Assembly (NCBI GenBank): GCA_937891765.1
Contig: CALAGQ010000002.1
Location: forward strand, 1 to 64,000
DNA: 64,000 nucleotides
Reading direction: 5' to 3'
From: an uncultured Nitrospina sp.
GTDB lineage: Bacteria; Nitrospinota; Nitrospinia; Nitrospinales; VA-1
This document shows, piece by piece, positions 1-10,699 of this stretch (position 1 is its first letter; the number at the start of each line of letters is the position of its first letter). A program made the position numbers and the translations under genes. A model generated the notes under the pieces. The model searched no databases. It was given only the letters and a program-made list of their open reading frames with translations, and was not told where the DNA came from.

Positions 1-2245
1 CGTACTCAAGAGGAAGGTTTGCAACCTTTCTTATTTTTGGCAGACCGCGCTCGTATTTTTCAATCGCCTTGGAGTATTCCTTCAAGCTTATATGATAATC
101 CCCCATTTTTTTAAGAATGACGCCCTGTGCCCTGTTATCCTCTACTTTTTTTGCTAGCTCAAAGGCTCCATCCAGACATTCAATTGCTTTTTTATGTTTG
201 CCGGTTTGCATATAGACTTGGGATAAATTTTCTAAAATACCCATTTCCTTTGCCTTGAGATTACTCTGATGGGCCAGGGTTTTAGCTTCTTTCAAATAGG
301 TGGCGGCAGACTGATATTTCTTGGTCGTGGTGCATAAACTCCCCAAGTCATCAAGAATCTGAACTTGAAACGTCTTGTTGCCGGATTTTTGCGCCTTTTC
401 CAATGACAGTTTAAAGTTCAGTTCCGCTCGTTCAAACTCCTTTGCTTTAAAGCAGGCTTGTGCCAGCATATTTAGTACTTCCATTTCCTTGCTGGCTTTT
501 CCTTCCAAACGAACGACCTCAAGAACCCTGGTGAAACATTCAATGGCTCTTTCAAATTTCTCGGTACTGAGACAACATTGTCCCAATAAATCCAGCGAGT
601 GTTTTTCATCGGCAAGATGACCGAGTTTGCTGGAAAGGGCTTGAGCCTCTTCAAGATATTCAATGGCTTTATTATAATGGCCTAATGAGTGCAGTTGCAT
701 CCCAAGGGATAGGAGGTTGTTCTTTTCAGATTCGACATTCTCCGATTCCCGGGAAGCTGTCAGAGCCGACTCATTCCATTCGATGCATTCCTCAGGAGTC
801 TGTCGCATGGGCATTAAAACTCGAGCCTCCTTACAAAAATCACCACAAAGTTTAGCAATTTTGGCGTCTTCTGAGCTTTTCTGGGTGGACCATTTTTGCG
901 CGGCCTGAATATTAAACCAATCCAGATCAAACAAATTCAGGGCACTCTCCAAAGCATCCTCATCATTCTCATAAAGTTCATTGGCTTCCTTCAGGAGTCC
1001 AAAATAATAAAAAGCCAGATTTCGATGAGTGAGAATTTTTTCTGATGCCCTGACTTCAGCCTTAATGAGTTTATGAATTAATTCGTGGAAAAAATATCTT
1101 TTGTTGCGGGTATCGTGCTCCACCAGCTTCAGAGCCACAAGCCGTCTAAGATGATCCCCATCCCTGTCTCCAGCGATACTGGCTGCGGCTTTCTCATCAA
1201 AGGGGCCGGAAAACAATGCCAGCTTTCGGAATACAGTGGCTGTTTCCTTTCTCATGTCTCTAAAAATAATACTAAAAATAGGTTCAACATTTCGATCGAT
1301 GACCTCCTTTTTATCTTTATCTCCGGCCAGTTCAAAATCGCCTTCGGGCTTCAACAGCAGTTTTTCTTCACGGAGCGCACGGATCAACATTTCCGCAGGC
1401 AGATCGGGGTCCTCTCTTAAATATGAACCCGCAAGAGATATTGCCAACGGGGAATATCCGCACAAATCATTAATCTCGGATGCCGAACGCTTTGCATTCG
1501 GGGCCAGGAGAAAAAGAAGGAGTTCTGCCTCATCCGGGAAAAATTCTTTAACGTGTTTGGTAAAAGACCCGGGGAACGAAACTTTAGTGGCAGAGGTAAA
1601 GATCATCAAACTTGACTTTCCAGGTAAAAGACGTTTGATCTGGCCTGTGTTGGATACATTTTCAATCAGCATCAGAATCTTCTTACCCTTTAACACCATT
1701 CCATAGCGCTGTGTCAGTTCGGCGGGATCACTGGGGATGGGCTCTTTAGGGGCAAATGCGCGCAGGACATGGCCCATTGCCTTGTTGACCGACAAAGGCT
1801 TATCCCCCACTCCCATTAAATCGATATAAAACTGGGCATCTGGGTATTTCGGTTCTAACTGGTGAGCTAACTCGATAGACAGGGAAGTCTTTCCGGTGCC
1901 TTTTCCCCCATACAGGCAGATCGGACCACCGCCATCCCAATTTCTTCCCGTGACTTCCAGGATAATATCTTTCCGGCCAAAAAATGCGGTAACTTTATTT
2001 GGGAGCTGGTTTAAAGACAATGCCGGAAAGTTGCGGGCATTGATCATTGATAACTGATTGAGTAAGCTACCGCTGGTACTGCTGGATGAAGAAGGAGAAC
2101 TAGAGGCAAGTTTGGCTTGGGCAGGAAAACCCTCATTGGATTTTCCACCTGAGTCCATTTTGTCATTAGATTTAGGTTTTCCAAAAATAACAATCAAACC
2201 TAAAATGACCAACAACAGAATAATTATGACTATAGAAAAATCCAT
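1..2245 (-). CDS. Membrane-anchored NB-ARC (STAND) ATPase with TPR repeats, partial at window edge
   Basis: The reading frame opens at the ATG at 2243-2245 and runs without a stop off the left edge, so about 748 residues of the N-terminal part are visible. Residues 4-21 form one hydrophobic helix, followed by a Ser-rich linker. A nucleotide-binding domain follows, with Walker A GGKGTGKTS near residue 120, a Walker B-like strand KILMLIEN and a GYSPLAISLAG motif resembling the NB-ARC GLPLA motif. The rest is helical with several tetratricopeptide units (for example ALNLFDLDWFNIQAAQKW and the HYNKAIEYLEEA / KFERAIECFTRV units). STAND ATPases of this shape are signalling or scaffold switches; the input and target here are unknown. 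Walker B has Glu-Asn where NB-ARC usually has acidic pairs, so hydrolysis may be weak. It is divergent from the pyr operon. Confidence 0.8.
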   Translation of the reverse strand, partial: MDFSIVIIILLLVILGLIVIFGKPKSNDKMDSGGKSNEGFPAQAKLASSSPSSSSSTSGSLLNQLSMINARNFPALSLNQLPNKVTAFFGRKDIILEVTGRNWDGGGPICLYGGKGTGKTSLSIELAHQLEPKYPDAQFYIDLMGVGDKPLSVNKAMGHVLRAFAPKEPIPSDPAELTQRYGMVLKGKKILMLIENVSNTGQIKRLLPGKSSLMIFTSATKVSFPGSFTKHVKEFFPDEAELLLFLLAPNAKRSASEINDLCGYSPLAISLAGSYLREDPDLPAEMLIRALREEKLLLKPEGDFELAGDKDKKEVIDRNVEPIFSIIFRDMRKETATVFRKLALFSGPFDEKAAASIAGDRDGDHLRRLVALKLVEHDTRNKRYFFHELIHKLIKAEVRASEKILTHRNLAFYYFGLLKEANELYENDEDALESALNLFDLDWFNIQAAQKWSTQKSSEDAKIAKLCGDFCKEARVLMPMRQTPEECIEWNESALTASRESENVESEKNNLLSLGMQLHSLGHYNKAIEYLEEAQALSSKLGHLADEKHSLDLLGQCCLSTEKFERAIECFTRVLEVVRLEGKASKEMEVLNMLAQACFKAKEFERAELNFKLSLEKAQKSGNKTFQVQILDDLGSLCTTTKKYQSAATYLKEAKTLAHQSNLKAKEMGILENLSQVYMQTGKHKKAIECLDGAFELAKKVEDNRAQGVILKKMGDYHISLKEYSKAIEKYERGLPKIRKVANLPLEY

Positions 2246-2292
2246 GGATCCCCGAAATTCCCACTCATTGCCTATTGGAGATTAAATTCCCG

Positions 2293-2367
2293 ATAATGCT
2301 GCACACTGTCACTTTTGTTCGATGGCTAGCTTATTTCATCATTGTACTATGTGACGTACAGCATTAT
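2293..2367. repeat. Interrupted inverted repeat in the divergent intergenic region
   Basis: Left-arm blocks ATAATGCTG (2293-2301) and GTCAC (2308-2312) are exactly complementary to right-arm blocks GTGAC (2351-2355) and CAGCATTAT (2359-2367). The spacers inside the arms differ (6 and 3 bases) and the loop is about 38 bases. It lies just upstream of the NB-ARC gene and far upstream of the pyr promoter. It could be a bipartite operator or a structured transcript; neither strand has an adjacent T-run typical of a terminator. The rest of 2246-2510 shows nothing else I can support. Confidence 0.5.
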
Positions 2368-2514
2368 GCCATTTCCGCATGAAATTTCAATGATTTGTAT
2401 CAAAACTTGGCTCTATCCCTGCTTCAAGGAATTGAAGAAAGACATAAATCGACAGCATTGCTCATTGAATTTAACTGACAAACCGTTAATAACAAATGAA
2501 GCCGAGTAAACAAC

Positions 2515-2543
2515 TTGACTTGTCACTTGGAATTGGTTATATT
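2515..2543 (+). promoter_or_regulatory. Sigma-70-type promoter of the pyr operon
   Basis: TTGACT (2515-2520) and TATATT (2538-2543) are separated by exactly 17 bases, which is a near-consensus housekeeping promoter. Transcription would start near 2550, just ahead of the PyrR-binding leader element and the attenuator, so all leader elements are in the transcript. Confidence 0.75.
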
Positions 2544-2562
2544 TTTTCTATTAAACTCTTTA

Positions 2563-2592
2563 AGGTAGTCCTGTGAGGCTATCAAGGGAAAA
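2563..2592 (+). promoter_or_regulatory. PyrR-binding RNA element (pyr leader)
   Basis: The leader contains AGTCCTGTGAGGCTATCAAGGG, given here as AGTCCTGTGAGG (2567-2578) followed by CTATCAAGGG. This fits the known PyrR anti-antiterminator pattern TCC-n-GUGAGGCU-nnn-AAGG. In PyrR systems UMP-bound PyrR binds this element and favours the downstream terminator. Its position, between a strong promoter and a terminator in front of pyrR itself, supports autoregulated attenuation of the whole operon. Confidence 0.8.
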
Positions 2593-2623
2593 ACCAATGT
2601 TTGTCTTAAAAAATATCCTACTT

Positions 2624-2667
2624 ACCTCCTGCTTCGGCTTTATTTAGCCTTTGGGAGGTTTTTTTTT
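2624..2667 (+). terminator. Intrinsic attenuator terminator upstream of pyrR
   Basis: Outer stem ACCTCC (2624-2629) pairs with GGAGGT (2654-2659), and an inner GGCT/AGCC stem (2636-2639 with 2646-2649) extends it. A run of about nine T residues follows directly (2659-2667). It sits 16 bases before the pyrR start codon, so it can only act as a leader attenuator. The PyrR element just upstream is the likely control. Confidence 0.8.
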
Positions 2668-2682
2668 GCCTGTTTTTCACTT

Positions 2683-3219
2683 ATGAGCTCAACACTTCTA
2701 AATACAGCAGACATTTCCCGCGCGGTCAGCCGCATATCCCATGAAATCTTGGAGCGCAATCATGGTGCTGAGAATATAGCCCTGGTGGGAATTCGAACCC
2801 GTGGTGTTACTCTGTCTCAGAGGCTGAAAGCAAAAATAGAGGAAATAGAAAATGTGATGGTAGACCATGGAGTCTTGGACATCACGCTTTACAGGGATGA
2901 TCTTGCAGCAGGCATTCAAAAACCGGAATTGAAAAAAACTGACATTTCCTTTGGGCTGGAAGGCAAGCACATTATTCTCTGTGATGATGTTTTGTTTACC
3001 GGAAGAACCATTCGAGCGGCCATTGATGCTCTCATGGATTTCGGACGTCCTTCTTCCGTCCAATTAGCGGTGTTGATAGACCGAGGCCACCGAGAATTGC
3101 CGATCCGGCCGGATTATGTAGGCAAAAATATTCCTACAGCCAAATCCAAACGCGTTCAGGTTTTGTTTGACGAGGAGGATGGTGAAGACAAGGTGATTAT
3201 TCAGGAGCAGCCCAACTGA
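2683..3219 (+). CDS. pyrR: Bifunctional pyr operon regulator / uracil phosphoribosyltransferase
   Basis: PyrR binds pyr leader RNA in response to UMP and has a secondary uracil phosphoribosyltransferase activity. The 178-residue protein matches the usual length. It has the phosphoribosyltransferase PRPP loop at about residues 97-110 ([13 protein letters not shown]), and early VGIRTRG and LYRDDL segments typical of PyrR. A matching PyrR-binding leader and terminator lie just upstream. Its stop codon shares one base with the pyrB start (TGATG), consistent with coupled translation. First gene of the operon. Confidence 0.95.
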   Translation: MSSTLLNTADISRAVSRISHEILERNHGAENIALVGIRTRGVTLSQRLKAKIEEIENVMVDHGVLDITLYRDDLAAGIQKPELKKTDISFGLEGKHIILCDDVLFTGRTIRAAIDALMDFGRPSSVQLAVLIDRGHRELPIRPDYVGKNIPTAKSKRVQVLFDEEDGEDKVIIQEQPN

Positions 3220-4154
3220 TGCTTCTTTCGACTAAAAGTATATTGAGCACGAAAGAATTAACGAAGTTGGATATCCAGCAAATTCTGGATACTGCCGAGT
3301 CCTTTAAAGAAATTTCTACCCGAGCCATTAAAAAGGTTCCCACCCTTCGTGGCAAAACCATCATCAATCTGTTTTTTGAGCCCAGCACTCGAACCAGGAC
3401 ATCCTTCGAGATAGCCGGGAAACGTTTGAGCGCGGATGTGATAAATATATCCGGCTCTACGAGCAGTACCGTGAAAGGGGAGAACTTGATTGACACGGCG
3501 CGGAATCTGGAGGCGATGAATCCAGATATACTGGTGGTTCGGCATCAGTGTTCAGGAGCTCCCGCACTGTTATCGCAATTTGTGAACAGTCCGATCATCA
3601 ACGCTGGCGATGGGTCGCATGAACACCCCAGCCAGGCATTGCTCGACCTTTTGACCATTCGCTCTCATAGGGGAGATCTAGAGGGCCTCAAAGTTGCGAT
3701 TGTTGGCGACATCAGTCATAGCCGGGTGGCCCGCTCCAACATTAAGGCTATGCAAACCATGGGTATGAAAGTCCGCGTTGTTGGCCCTCCGCCACTCATT
3801 CCTGTTGGTCTGGAGCGTCTGGGTGTGGAGGTGAGCCATAATCTTATTGAAGCTATTAAGGATGTGGATGTGGTCATGATTCTTCGTATCCAGTTGGAAC
3901 GGCAAAACCAGGGACTCCTATCAAGTCTGCGGGAATACTCAAACTATTTCTGCCTGACTTCAGAAGCTCTGGCTAAAGCACGTGATGATGTTCTCATCAT
4001 CCATCCTGGGCCGGTCAATAGAGGGGTCGAAATTGCCCTGGATGTGATGGAAGGTCCCCGCTCTTTAATATTGAATCAAGTCACTAATGGGGTTGCTATC
4101 AGGATGGCTCTTTTTTATTTATTACTGGGGGAGAATAATGCAAACCCTAATTAA
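3219..4154 (+). CDS. pyrB: Aspartate carbamoyltransferase catalytic subunit
   Basis: Condenses carbamoyl phosphate and aspartate to N-carbamoyl-aspartate, the committed pyrimidine step, in the cytoplasm. The 311-residue protein carries the carbamoyl-phosphate-binding signature [13 protein letters not shown] at about residues 52-64 and the HPSQALLDL segment of the family. No pyrI regulatory subunit is encoded next to it, as is usual in PyrR-controlled operons. The start overlaps the pyrR stop by one base, and the 3' end overlaps pyrC by 17 bases. Confidence 0.95.
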   Translation: MLLSTKSILSTKELTKLDIQQILDTAESFKEISTRAIKKVPTLRGKTIINLFFEPSTRTRTSFEIAGKRLSADVINISGSTSSTVKGENLIDTARNLEAMNPDILVVRHQCSGAPALLSQFVNSPIINAGDGSHEHPSQALLDLLTIRSHRGDLEGLKVAIVGDISHSRVARSNIKAMQTMGMKVRVVGPPPLIPVGLERLGVEVSHNLIEAIKDVDVVMILRIQLERQNQGLLSSLREYSNYFCLTSEALAKARDDVLIIHPGPVNRGVEIALDVMEGPRSLILNQVTNGVAIRMALFYLLLGENNANPN

Positions 4155-5427
4155 AAATGGCCGGGTTATTGATCCTGCAAACCAGATCGACGGTTTCTTT
4201 GATATTCTGATCAACAATAGAAAAATTGAAGTCGTTGCGCCTCAGGGAAAAATTCCTGCAGGTAAAATAAAAGAAATCATAGATGCAAAAGGTTGTGTCG
4301 TCGCTCCCGGTTTCTGTGACATGCACGTGCACTTCAGGGAACCGGGCCATGAATATAAAGAGACCATTGAAACCGGCAGTGCCTCGGCGGCGGCTGGAGG
4401 GTTTTCCACGGTTGCGGTTATGCCTAACACATCACCTGTCAACGATAACCGCTCGGTTACAGAGTTGATCCTCTCCCAGGCCAAAAAAACAGCCTTGGTC
4501 AATATCTTTCCCATTGGAGCGATCACCAAAGGCCTGAAGGGCGAAACCTTGTCAGATATGGGCGAGTTAAAAGAATCCGGGTGCATCGGTTATTCTGATG
4601 ATGGCAGGCCTGTCATGGATAGTGAACTGATGCGGAGGGCATTGGAATACAGCCGAATGTTTGACTTGCCCTGCATACAACACAGCGAAGTCCTGGATTT
4701 GACACGCGGGGGTTGTATGAATGAAGGTATTGTCTCTACAGAGTTGGGATTGAAAGGAATGCCTGTTGAAGCAGAAGATATTATGGTATTTCGCGATATT
4801 TGCTTGCTCGAAAAAACAGGTGGGCGACTTCATGTGGCGCATATAAGCAGTGGCGGAGCGGTCGAGTTGGTTCGCCAAGCCAAGGCCAAAGGTCTTCCGG
4901 TTACTTGCGAAGTGGCTCCGCATCATTTTACTCTCACGGAAGAAGCCTGCCGCAATTATGACACCAACGCAAAAATGAGCCCTCCGCTGAGAACCGATGA
5001 GGATATAGACCTGATTAAGGATGGCTTGAAAGATGGCACAATAGATATGATTGCGACCGATCACGCTCCCCATGATCTCGCCGACAAACAGGTGGAGTTC
5101 AGCAATGCCTGTTTTGGAATCGTTGGCCTGGAGACCGCCCTTCCCCTGACCCTTAAACTGGTCGATGAAAATATAATCACGTTGCAAAAGGCGGTCGATC
5201 TTCTCACCCAGCAGCCTTGTCGTGTTTTCAATTTAGATAAGGGGACTCTGGGAGTGGGGAAAGATGCGGATATTGTTATTTTTAATCCCGATACCGAGTA
5301 CACCATAGACCCTGCAAAGTTTAAGTCTCGCAGTAAAAACTCTCCTTACAAAGGCTGGGAGGTAAGAGGGAAAATCCTTCATACCCTTGTAGCCGGAAAA
5401 ACTGTATATTCTTCCGATAACGATTGA
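4138..5427 (+). CDS. pyrC: Dihydroorotase (class I)
   Basis: Catalyses the reversible cyclisation of carbamoyl-aspartate to dihydroorotate. The metal site is intact: HVHFREPG near residues 63-70, a SDDGRPV aspartate, IQHSEV and VAHIS histidines, and ATDHAPH with the catalytic Asp at 308. This is an active enzyme and not a PyrB-stabilising pseudo-dihydroorotase. I choose the ATG at 4138, preceded by a GGGGGAG ribosome site, giving 429 residues; an upstream ATG at 4087 would add 17 residues lying inside pyrB. Seven bases separate its stop from the first possible carA start codon. Confidence 0.93.
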   Translation: MQTLIKNGRVIDPANQIDGFFDILINNRKIEVVAPQGKIPAGKIKEIIDAKGCVVAPGFCDMHVHFREPGHEYKETIETGSASAAAGGFSTVAVMPNTSPVNDNRSVTELILSQAKKTALVNIFPIGAITKGLKGETLSDMGELKESGCIGYSDDGRPVMDSELMRRALEYSRMFDLPCIQHSEVLDLTRGGCMNEGIVSTELGLKGMPVEAEDIMVFRDICLLEKTGGRLHVAHISSGGAVELVRQAKAKGLPVTCEVAPHHFTLTEEACRNYDTNAKMSPPLRTDEDIDLIKDGLKDGTIDMIATDHAPHDLADKQVEFSNACFGIVGLETALPLTLKLVDENIITLQKAVDLLTQQPCRVFNLDKGTLGVGKDADIVIFNPDTEYTIDPAKFKSRSKNSPYKGWEVRGKILHTLVAGKTVYSSDND

Positions 5428-5449
5428 CCATAGATTGAATTCCCGGAAA

Positions 5450-6577
5450 ATGAAGAAAGCATATTTAGCGCTGGCCGATGGAAAAGTCTTTGAGGGCAAC
5501 CATTTTGGAGCCGAGGGGGAAGTTGACGCGGAGATAGTGTTCAACACCAGCATGTCCGGTTATCAGGAAGTACTCACCGACCCTTCCTATTGCGGTCAAA
5601 TGGTGCTGATGACCTATCCCCTTATTGGTAATTATGGCATCAACCCGCAGGATTTTGAGTCGGACCGCCCTCACCTTTCCGGTTTCATCATCAAAGAGTT
5701 GAGTGGCATCGTCAGTAATTGGAGATCAACAGAAACGCTGGACGATTTTTTAAAAAGATTCGGCATCATCGGTATTCAGGGAATCGATACGCGGGCCTTG
5801 ACCCGGCGTATTCGTGAAAAAGGTGCCCAACAGGCAGTGTTGTCCACGATAGCCCAGGATCCTAAAGAGCTGGTTCGTAAAGCGCAAAACTCGCCGAGTC
5901 TGGTAGGTAGGGATATGGTGAAAGAAGTGACTTGTGAAAAAGCCTATGACTGGGAGGAAGGAGAATGGGAAATTCTCAACGGTGAAACCTCCCTCAAACC
6001 TACGGTAGATAAAGAGCGCTTCGTGGTTGCCTATGATTTCGGAATAAAGAGAAATATATTGAGAAAACTAGTTGCTGCCGGTTGCCGTGTGCGTGTTGTT
6101 CCCGCATCCACTCCGGCTGAGGAAGTGCTGTCTTTGAATCCGGACGGAGTGTTTTTGTCCAATGGACCGGGCGATCCCGAAGGTGTGCCCTATGCGGTCA
6201 ATAATATTAAGTTACTCTTGGGCAAAGTTCCCATTTTTGGTATTTGCCTGGGACACCAGATCCTGAATCTGGCTTTAAACGGAAAGACGTTCAAGCTACG
6301 ATTTGGACATCATGGAGGAAATCAGCCGGTAATGGATATCCCCTCAGGAAAAGTGGAAATCACTTCCCAGAACCATGGGTTTGCCGTGACCCCGGAATCT
6401 ATTGGCTCTTCTGTAGAGGTAACGTCCGTCAATTTAAATGACCAAACGGTGGAAGGCATTCGTCATAAAGAGTGGCCTGTCTTTTCCGTTCAGTACCATC
6501 CTGAAGCCTCGCCGGGTCCACACGATTCCAGCCATCTTTTTCAACAATTCACACAACTTATGAAAGTAGGAGTTTGA
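5450..6577 (+). CDS. carA: Carbamoyl-phosphate synthase small (glutaminase) subunit
   Basis: Hydrolyses glutamine and passes ammonia to CarB for carbamoyl phosphate synthesis. The C-terminal class I glutamine amidotransferase domain has nucleophile Cys266 (FGICLGHQ) and partners His350/Glu352 (QYHPEAS). The usual FGHHGANHPV loop reads [10 protein letters not shown] here, a mild deviation. I prefer the ATG at 5450 (375 residues); a TTG at 5435 would add five residues. The stop (TGA) overlaps the start of the next gene by one base. Confidence 0.95.
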   Translation: MKKAYLALADGKVFEGNHFGAEGEVDAEIVFNTSMSGYQEVLTDPSYCGQMVLMTYPLIGNYGINPQDFESDRPHLSGFIIKELSGIVSNWRSTETLDDFLKRFGIIGIQGIDTRALTRRIREKGAQQAVLSTIAQDPKELVRKAQNSPSLVGRDMVKEVTCEKAYDWEEGEWEILNGETSLKPTVDKERFVVAYDFGIKRNILRKLVAAGCRVRVVPASTPAEEVLSLNPDGVFLSNGPGDPEGVPYAVNNIKLLLGKVPIFGICLGHQILNLALNGKTFKLRFGHHGGNQPVMDIPSGKVEITSQNHGFAVTPESIGSSVEVTSVNLNDQTVEGIRHKEWPVFSVQYHPEASPGPHDSSHLFQQFTQLMKVGV

Positions 6578-7452
6578 TGCTCAAGGAAAATTTAGAGCAA
6601 CTCTTCGAGTTTATTGCCCAGCACATCCCCTCAGAACAAATCATGCGGGCAAAAAAAGAATACCAGATGACGACCGGGGAAATCTACGAAGATGACAAGT
6701 CTTATAATATGCGGATGGCGCTGTTTCTAGAATGGTACCTCCTTGATAATTATGTGTCAGGGACTCACAATACCATCCTGGAAAATATAATTGAGGAAAA
6801 CCAATCGGGATGGACTCAGGATCGTCTGGAAATTTGTAAAGACATCTCCAATAATATTCAGGGGCTTTTTGAGGTCAAAAAAGTTTACGACAACTCGGTA
6901 ATTGTTTTAGATTTATTCAGAGATCAAAAGTACGAGATAGATGAGGAAGACTCAAAGCTCGTATTCAGAAAAAATGATATTTTTCAGGGCCGGATTGTCC
7001 CTCGTCAAGGAAAGTGGTATTTCACAGGATATTTCTGTTTTCACCCAGGGAAAATCCATCGGTACATAAAAGATGAAGTGAAAAAATTATTTTTACTCCA
7101 AAGATCCTGGAGCAATGAACTTGCTTGCCTTGAAAAAGAATTATTCAAAAAGCAAAAAGCCTATTTAAAAAATTCTAAATACATTGAAAAAATAAAAACT
7201 AAAATCGAGAGCAGGGATTTTGATGCAAAAAGAGAGCGATTAACAAAAGAACTTCTGGTTTTGGAAGAGAACAGGAGAAATATGGAAATCAGTACCCAGG
7301 AAACAGACCAGAAAATTGACCAGTTGAAAATTGAAACAATAAAACTTGAGGGTCGGAGATTGATTTCAGAATTGATCAATCGCTTGGCTTACATGAATTT
7401 AAAGTGGGAACGCTCCCGGCAAATCGAAATTTCTGATATTTATAAAAACTAA
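6577..7452 (+). CDS. Unknown coiled-coil protein encoded between carA and carB
   Basis: I do not recognise the family. The 291-residue protein has an N-terminal helical part with a conserved-looking segment [19 protein letters not shown] around residues 30-50, and a beta-rich middle (about 105-165, with [13 protein letters not shown] and [12 protein letters not shown]). From about residue 180 to 265 it has a Lys/Glu-rich coiled coil. No signal peptide or membrane segment is seen. It overlaps carA by one base and carB by one base, so it is translationally coupled inside the pyrimidine operon. This suggests a role linked to carbamoyl phosphate synthase or to nucleotide supply, but there is no direct evidence. 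Confidence 0.85.
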   Translation: MLKENLEQLFEFIAQHIPSEQIMRAKKEYQMTTGEIYEDDKSYNMRMALFLEWYLLDNYVSGTHNTILENIIEENQSGWTQDRLEICKDISNNIQGLFEVKKVYDNSVIVLDLFRDQKYEIDEEDSKLVFRKNDIFQGRIVPRQGKWYFTGYFCFHPGKIHRYIKDEVKKLFLLQRSWSNELACLEKELFKKQKAYLKNSKYIEKIKTKIESRDFDAKRERLTKELLVLEENRRNMEISTQETDQKIDQLKIETIKLEGRRLISELINRLAYMNLKWERSRQIEISDIYKN

Positions 7453-10400
7453 TGCCCAAACGAACTGATATAAAAAAAATTCTTCTCATTGGGGCTGGCC
7501 CTATTGTTATAGGCCAGGCTTGCGAATTCGATTATTCAGGAACCCAGGCCTGCAAGTCGCTAAAGGAAGAGGGTTATGAAGTCATTTTGGTAAATAGTAA
7601 TCCTGCCACCATTATGACTGATCCTGAGTTTGCAGACCGCACCTATATAGAACCGGTCACTCCTGAGGTGGTTGAAAAAATTATTGCACGTGACAGGCCC
7701 GATGCTTTACTTCCTACAATGGGCGGCCAAACTGCCTTGAATGTCGCTTTGGCCCTTGCTGCAAGCGGGGTTCTGGATAAATATAATGTGGAGTTGATTG
7801 GCGCTGATGTTGAAACCATCAACAAAGCAGAAGATCGAACTCTTTTTAAAGAAGCCATGTTTCGCATCGGGCAGAAAGTTCCGCCCAGTGGGCATGCTGA
7901 ATCGTTGGAGGAAGCTTGGAAAATTGTTGAGGATACAGGTTTTCCCTCAATCATTCGTCCGTCTTTCACATTAGGGGGAACGGGGGGAAGTGTCGCTTAT
8001 TCCAAGGATGATTTTGGGCCACTGGTTGAGTTTGCGCTCAAGGCAAGCCCTGTCACTCAAGTGCTGATCGAAAAATCTCTTATTGGCTGGAAAGAATATG
8101 AATTGGAAGTGATGCGAGATGTGAAAGACAATGTGGTCATCGTCTGTTCAATTGAAAATCTTGATCCAATGGGCATCCATACCGGGGACAGTATAACTGT
8201 GGCACCGGCTCAAACGCTTACCGATAAAGAATATCAAATAATGCGGAACGCGGCGATTGACATTATCCGTGAAATTGGTGTAGAGACTGGCGGCTCCAAT
8301 ATCCAGTTTGCTGTTGATCCCAAGACCGGCGAGATGATAGTCATCGAGATGAATCCGCGGGTATCCAGAAGTTCGGCTTTGGCATCCAAGGCTACCGGTT
8401 TTCCTATTGCAAAATTCGCAGCAAAACTAGCAGTGGGTTATTCTCTGGATGAAATTAAAAATGATATCACACGGGTCACTCCGGCTTCTTTTGAACCGAC
8501 CCTGGATTATTGTGTGGTTAAAATTCCACGCTTCACATTTGAAAAGTTTGTCAAAACTGAACCTATCTTGTCGACACAAATGAAATCGGTAGGTGAAGTC
8601 ATGTCCATTGGCCGTACTTTCAAGGAAGCCCTGCAGAAATCTATTCGATCCATGGAAACCGGACTCTATGGTTTTGAGGAGGATTTCCGTTTCAGTCTGA
8701 ACCATGTTGGCTTATCCCCAGAGCAGCAAAAAGAAAAACTTCTGGCCGCTTTGATCCTGCCTTTTTCAGATCGGCTTTGGCATGTTGCCGCTGCTTTACG
8801 GAGAGGAATCTCCATCGAGCAAATTCATCAGATTACAGGTATTGATCCCTGGTTTCTCGATAACATCAATTGCATCATCAATTTTGAGAAAAAAATAATG
8901 CAATTGGATGGGATTTACAACATGGATAGTGAAACCCTTTTGAGCGCAAAGGAAATGGGTTTTTCTGATATTTATCTGGCAAAACTTCTAAATTGTAATG
9001 AACGAGATATCTTCCAGCGTCGAACTGAGGCAGATATCTATCCAGTCTTTAAGAGAGTAGATACTTGTGGCGCCGAGTTCGAGGCTTTTACGCCTTATTT
9101 GTACTCCACCTATGAGGAAGAGTGCGAAGCAGATGTGACGACAAGAAAAAAAATTATGATTTTGGGTGGAGGTCCCAACAGAATTGGCCAGGGAATTGAG
9201 TTCGACTATTGCTGTGTTCATGCGTCTTTTGCCCTTAAGGAAGATGGATATGAAACGATTATGGTCAATTGCAATCCGGAAACCGTGAGTACCGATTACG
9301 ACACCTCCGACAGGCTTTATTTTGAGCCTGTAACCTTCGAGGATGTTATGAATATCGCAAGGGTAGAAAAACCGGATGGCGTGATTGTTCAACTTGGAGG
9401 TCAAACTCCATTGAAGCTGGCGCTGGATTTGATGAATGCTGGAGTACCTATTATCGGGACAAACCCCGTCGATATTGATCGCGCCGAAAACAGAAAGCTA
9501 TTTAAAGAGGTTCTGGAAAAACTGGGACTTCGCCAACCAGCTAATGGAACCGCTGTTTCCTATCAGGAAGCCAGTGCCATTGCTGATGAAATTGGCTATC
9601 CAGTAGTCGTCCGCCCTTCCTATGTATTAGGAGGTCGGGCTATGGAGATTGTTTATAGCCAGGATCGCCTAGAGTATTATATGCAACATGCAGTTAAAGC
9701 ATCCCCAGAGCATCCAGTACTGGTCGACGACTTCCTTGCTGACGCCATCGAAATAGATGTCGATGCCATTTGTGATGGGCAGGATGTGGTGATTGGTGGA
9801 GTGATGGAACATATCGAAGAGGCCGGAATACATTCCGGCGACAGCGCCTGTTCCCTGCCCGCATTTTCCCTTCCATCCGAAATGATTGATGAGATAAAAA
9901 TACAGACCCGTGCGCTGGCACTGGAGCTTAAGGTTATTGGATTGATAAATATCCAATTCGCGGTTAAGGAGGGAACTGTTTATATCATTGAAGTGAATCC
10001 ACGAGCCTCACGCACTATTCCTTTTGTGAGTAAAACCATTGGGGTTCCTTTGGCAAAAATTGCCGCCAGAGTCATGGTCGGTAAAAGCTTGCGGGAATTG
10101 GGTTTTACGGAGGAAATTTCCTTTTCTCATATCGCCGTGAAAGAGGCCGTTTTCCCTTTTAACAAATTCCATGATGTGGATGTTTTGCTGGGACCTGAAA
10201 TGAAGTCCACTGGTGAGGTTATGGGGATTGATACTCTTTTTGGCCGGGCTTTTGCAAAATCACAATTAGCGACTGGGGTTAAACTTCCTTTGGAAGGCAC
10301 TGCTTTTATCAGTGTTAAGGATTCAGATAAACCAAAAACTATTGCCATTGGCAAAGAACTTCAAAAGTTGGGCTACCATTTAGTCGCAACACGCGGTACG

Positions 10401-10688
10401 GCTGAGTATCTGGGAAAAAATGGAGTTAAAGTAGCATCCATCAATAAAGTCAAAGAGGGGTCCCCGCATATTGTAGAAGCCATTGAGGCAAAACAAATAG
10501 ATATTGTTATCAATACATCATTTGGTGAACAATCTATAAGCGATTCATTTTCTCTCAGGAGAAGCTCGCTGAATCAGAATTTACCCTATTGCACAACTAT
10601 GGCTGGTGCCTCAGCTTTGATGGGTGCTCTAAAAAGTATCAAGGAGGATGATCTAACGATTAAATCCATACAGGAGTATGGATCCTGA
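7452..10688 (+). CDS. carB: Carbamoyl-phosphate synthase large subunit
   Basis: Makes carbamoyl phosphate from bicarbonate, ammonia and two ATP for pyrimidines and arginine. The 1078-residue length matches the family. Two homologous ATP-grasp halves begin with [18 protein letters not shown] (about residue 14) and [18 protein letters not shown] (about 570). Each half has an ATP-grasp core ([11 protein letters not shown] and [12 protein letters not shown]). A C-terminal MGS-like allosteric domain (about 940-1078) includes [20 protein letters not shown], the usual site of UMP/ornithine control. Last gene of the pyr operon; no clear terminator is visible in the 11 bases before the convergent gene. 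Confidence 0.97.
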   Translation: MPKRTDIKKILLIGAGPIVIGQACEFDYSGTQACKSLKEEGYEVILVNSNPATIMTDPEFADRTYIEPVTPEVVEKIIARDRPDALLPTMGGQTALNVALALAASGVLDKYNVELIGADVETINKAEDRTLFKEAMFRIGQKVPPSGHAESLEEAWKIVEDTGFPSIIRPSFTLGGTGGSVAYSKDDFGPLVEFALKASPVTQVLIEKSLIGWKEYELEVMRDVKDNVVIVCSIENLDPMGIHTGDSITVAPAQTLTDKEYQIMRNAAIDIIREIGVETGGSNIQFAVDPKTGEMIVIEMNPRVSRSSALASKATGFPIAKFAAKLAVGYSLDEIKNDITRVTPASFEPTLDYCVVKIPRFTFEKFVKTEPILSTQMKSVGEVMSIGRTFKEALQKSIRSMETGLYGFEEDFRFSLNHVGLSPEQQKEKLLAALILPFSDRLWHVAAALRRGISIEQIHQITGIDPWFLDNINCIINFEKKIMQLDGIYNMDSETLLSAKEMGFSDIYLAKLLNCNERDIFQRRTEADIYPVFKRVDTCGAEFEAFTPYLYSTYEEECEADVTTRKKIMILGGGPNRIGQGIEFDYCCVHASFALKEDGYETIMVNCNPETVSTDYDTSDRLYFEPVTFEDVMNIARVEKPDGVIVQLGGQTPLKLALDLMNAGVPIIGTNPVDIDRAENRKLFKEVLEKLGLRQPANGTAVSYQEASAIADEIGYPVVVRPSYVLGGRAMEIVYSQDRLEYYMQHAVKASPEHPVLVDDFLADAIEIDVDAICDGQDVVIGGVMEHIEEAGIHSGDSACSLPAFSLPSEMIDEIKIQTRALALELKVIGLINIQFAVKEGTVYIIEVNPRASRTIPFVSKTIGVPLAKIAARVMVGKSLRELGFTEEISFSHIAVKEAVFPFNKFHDVDVLLGPEMKSTGEVMGIDTLFGRAFAKSQLATGVKLPLEGTAFISVKDSDKPKTIAIGKELQKLGYHLVATRGTAEYLGKNGVKVASINKVKEGSPHIVEAIEAKQIDIVINTSFGEQSISDSFSLRRSSLNQNLPYCTTMAGASALMGALKSIKEDDLTIKSIQEYGS

Positions 10689-10699
10689 ATTTACGCCTG

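Noticed and set aside
1085-2285. Plus-strand open frames across the NB-ARC gene
   Set aside because: They are shadows of the continuous minus-strand frame with clear P-loop and TPR motifs.
4087-4137. Longer pyrC start
   Set aside because: The extra residues lie inside pyrB and are hydrophobic; a GGGGGAG site favours ATG 4138.
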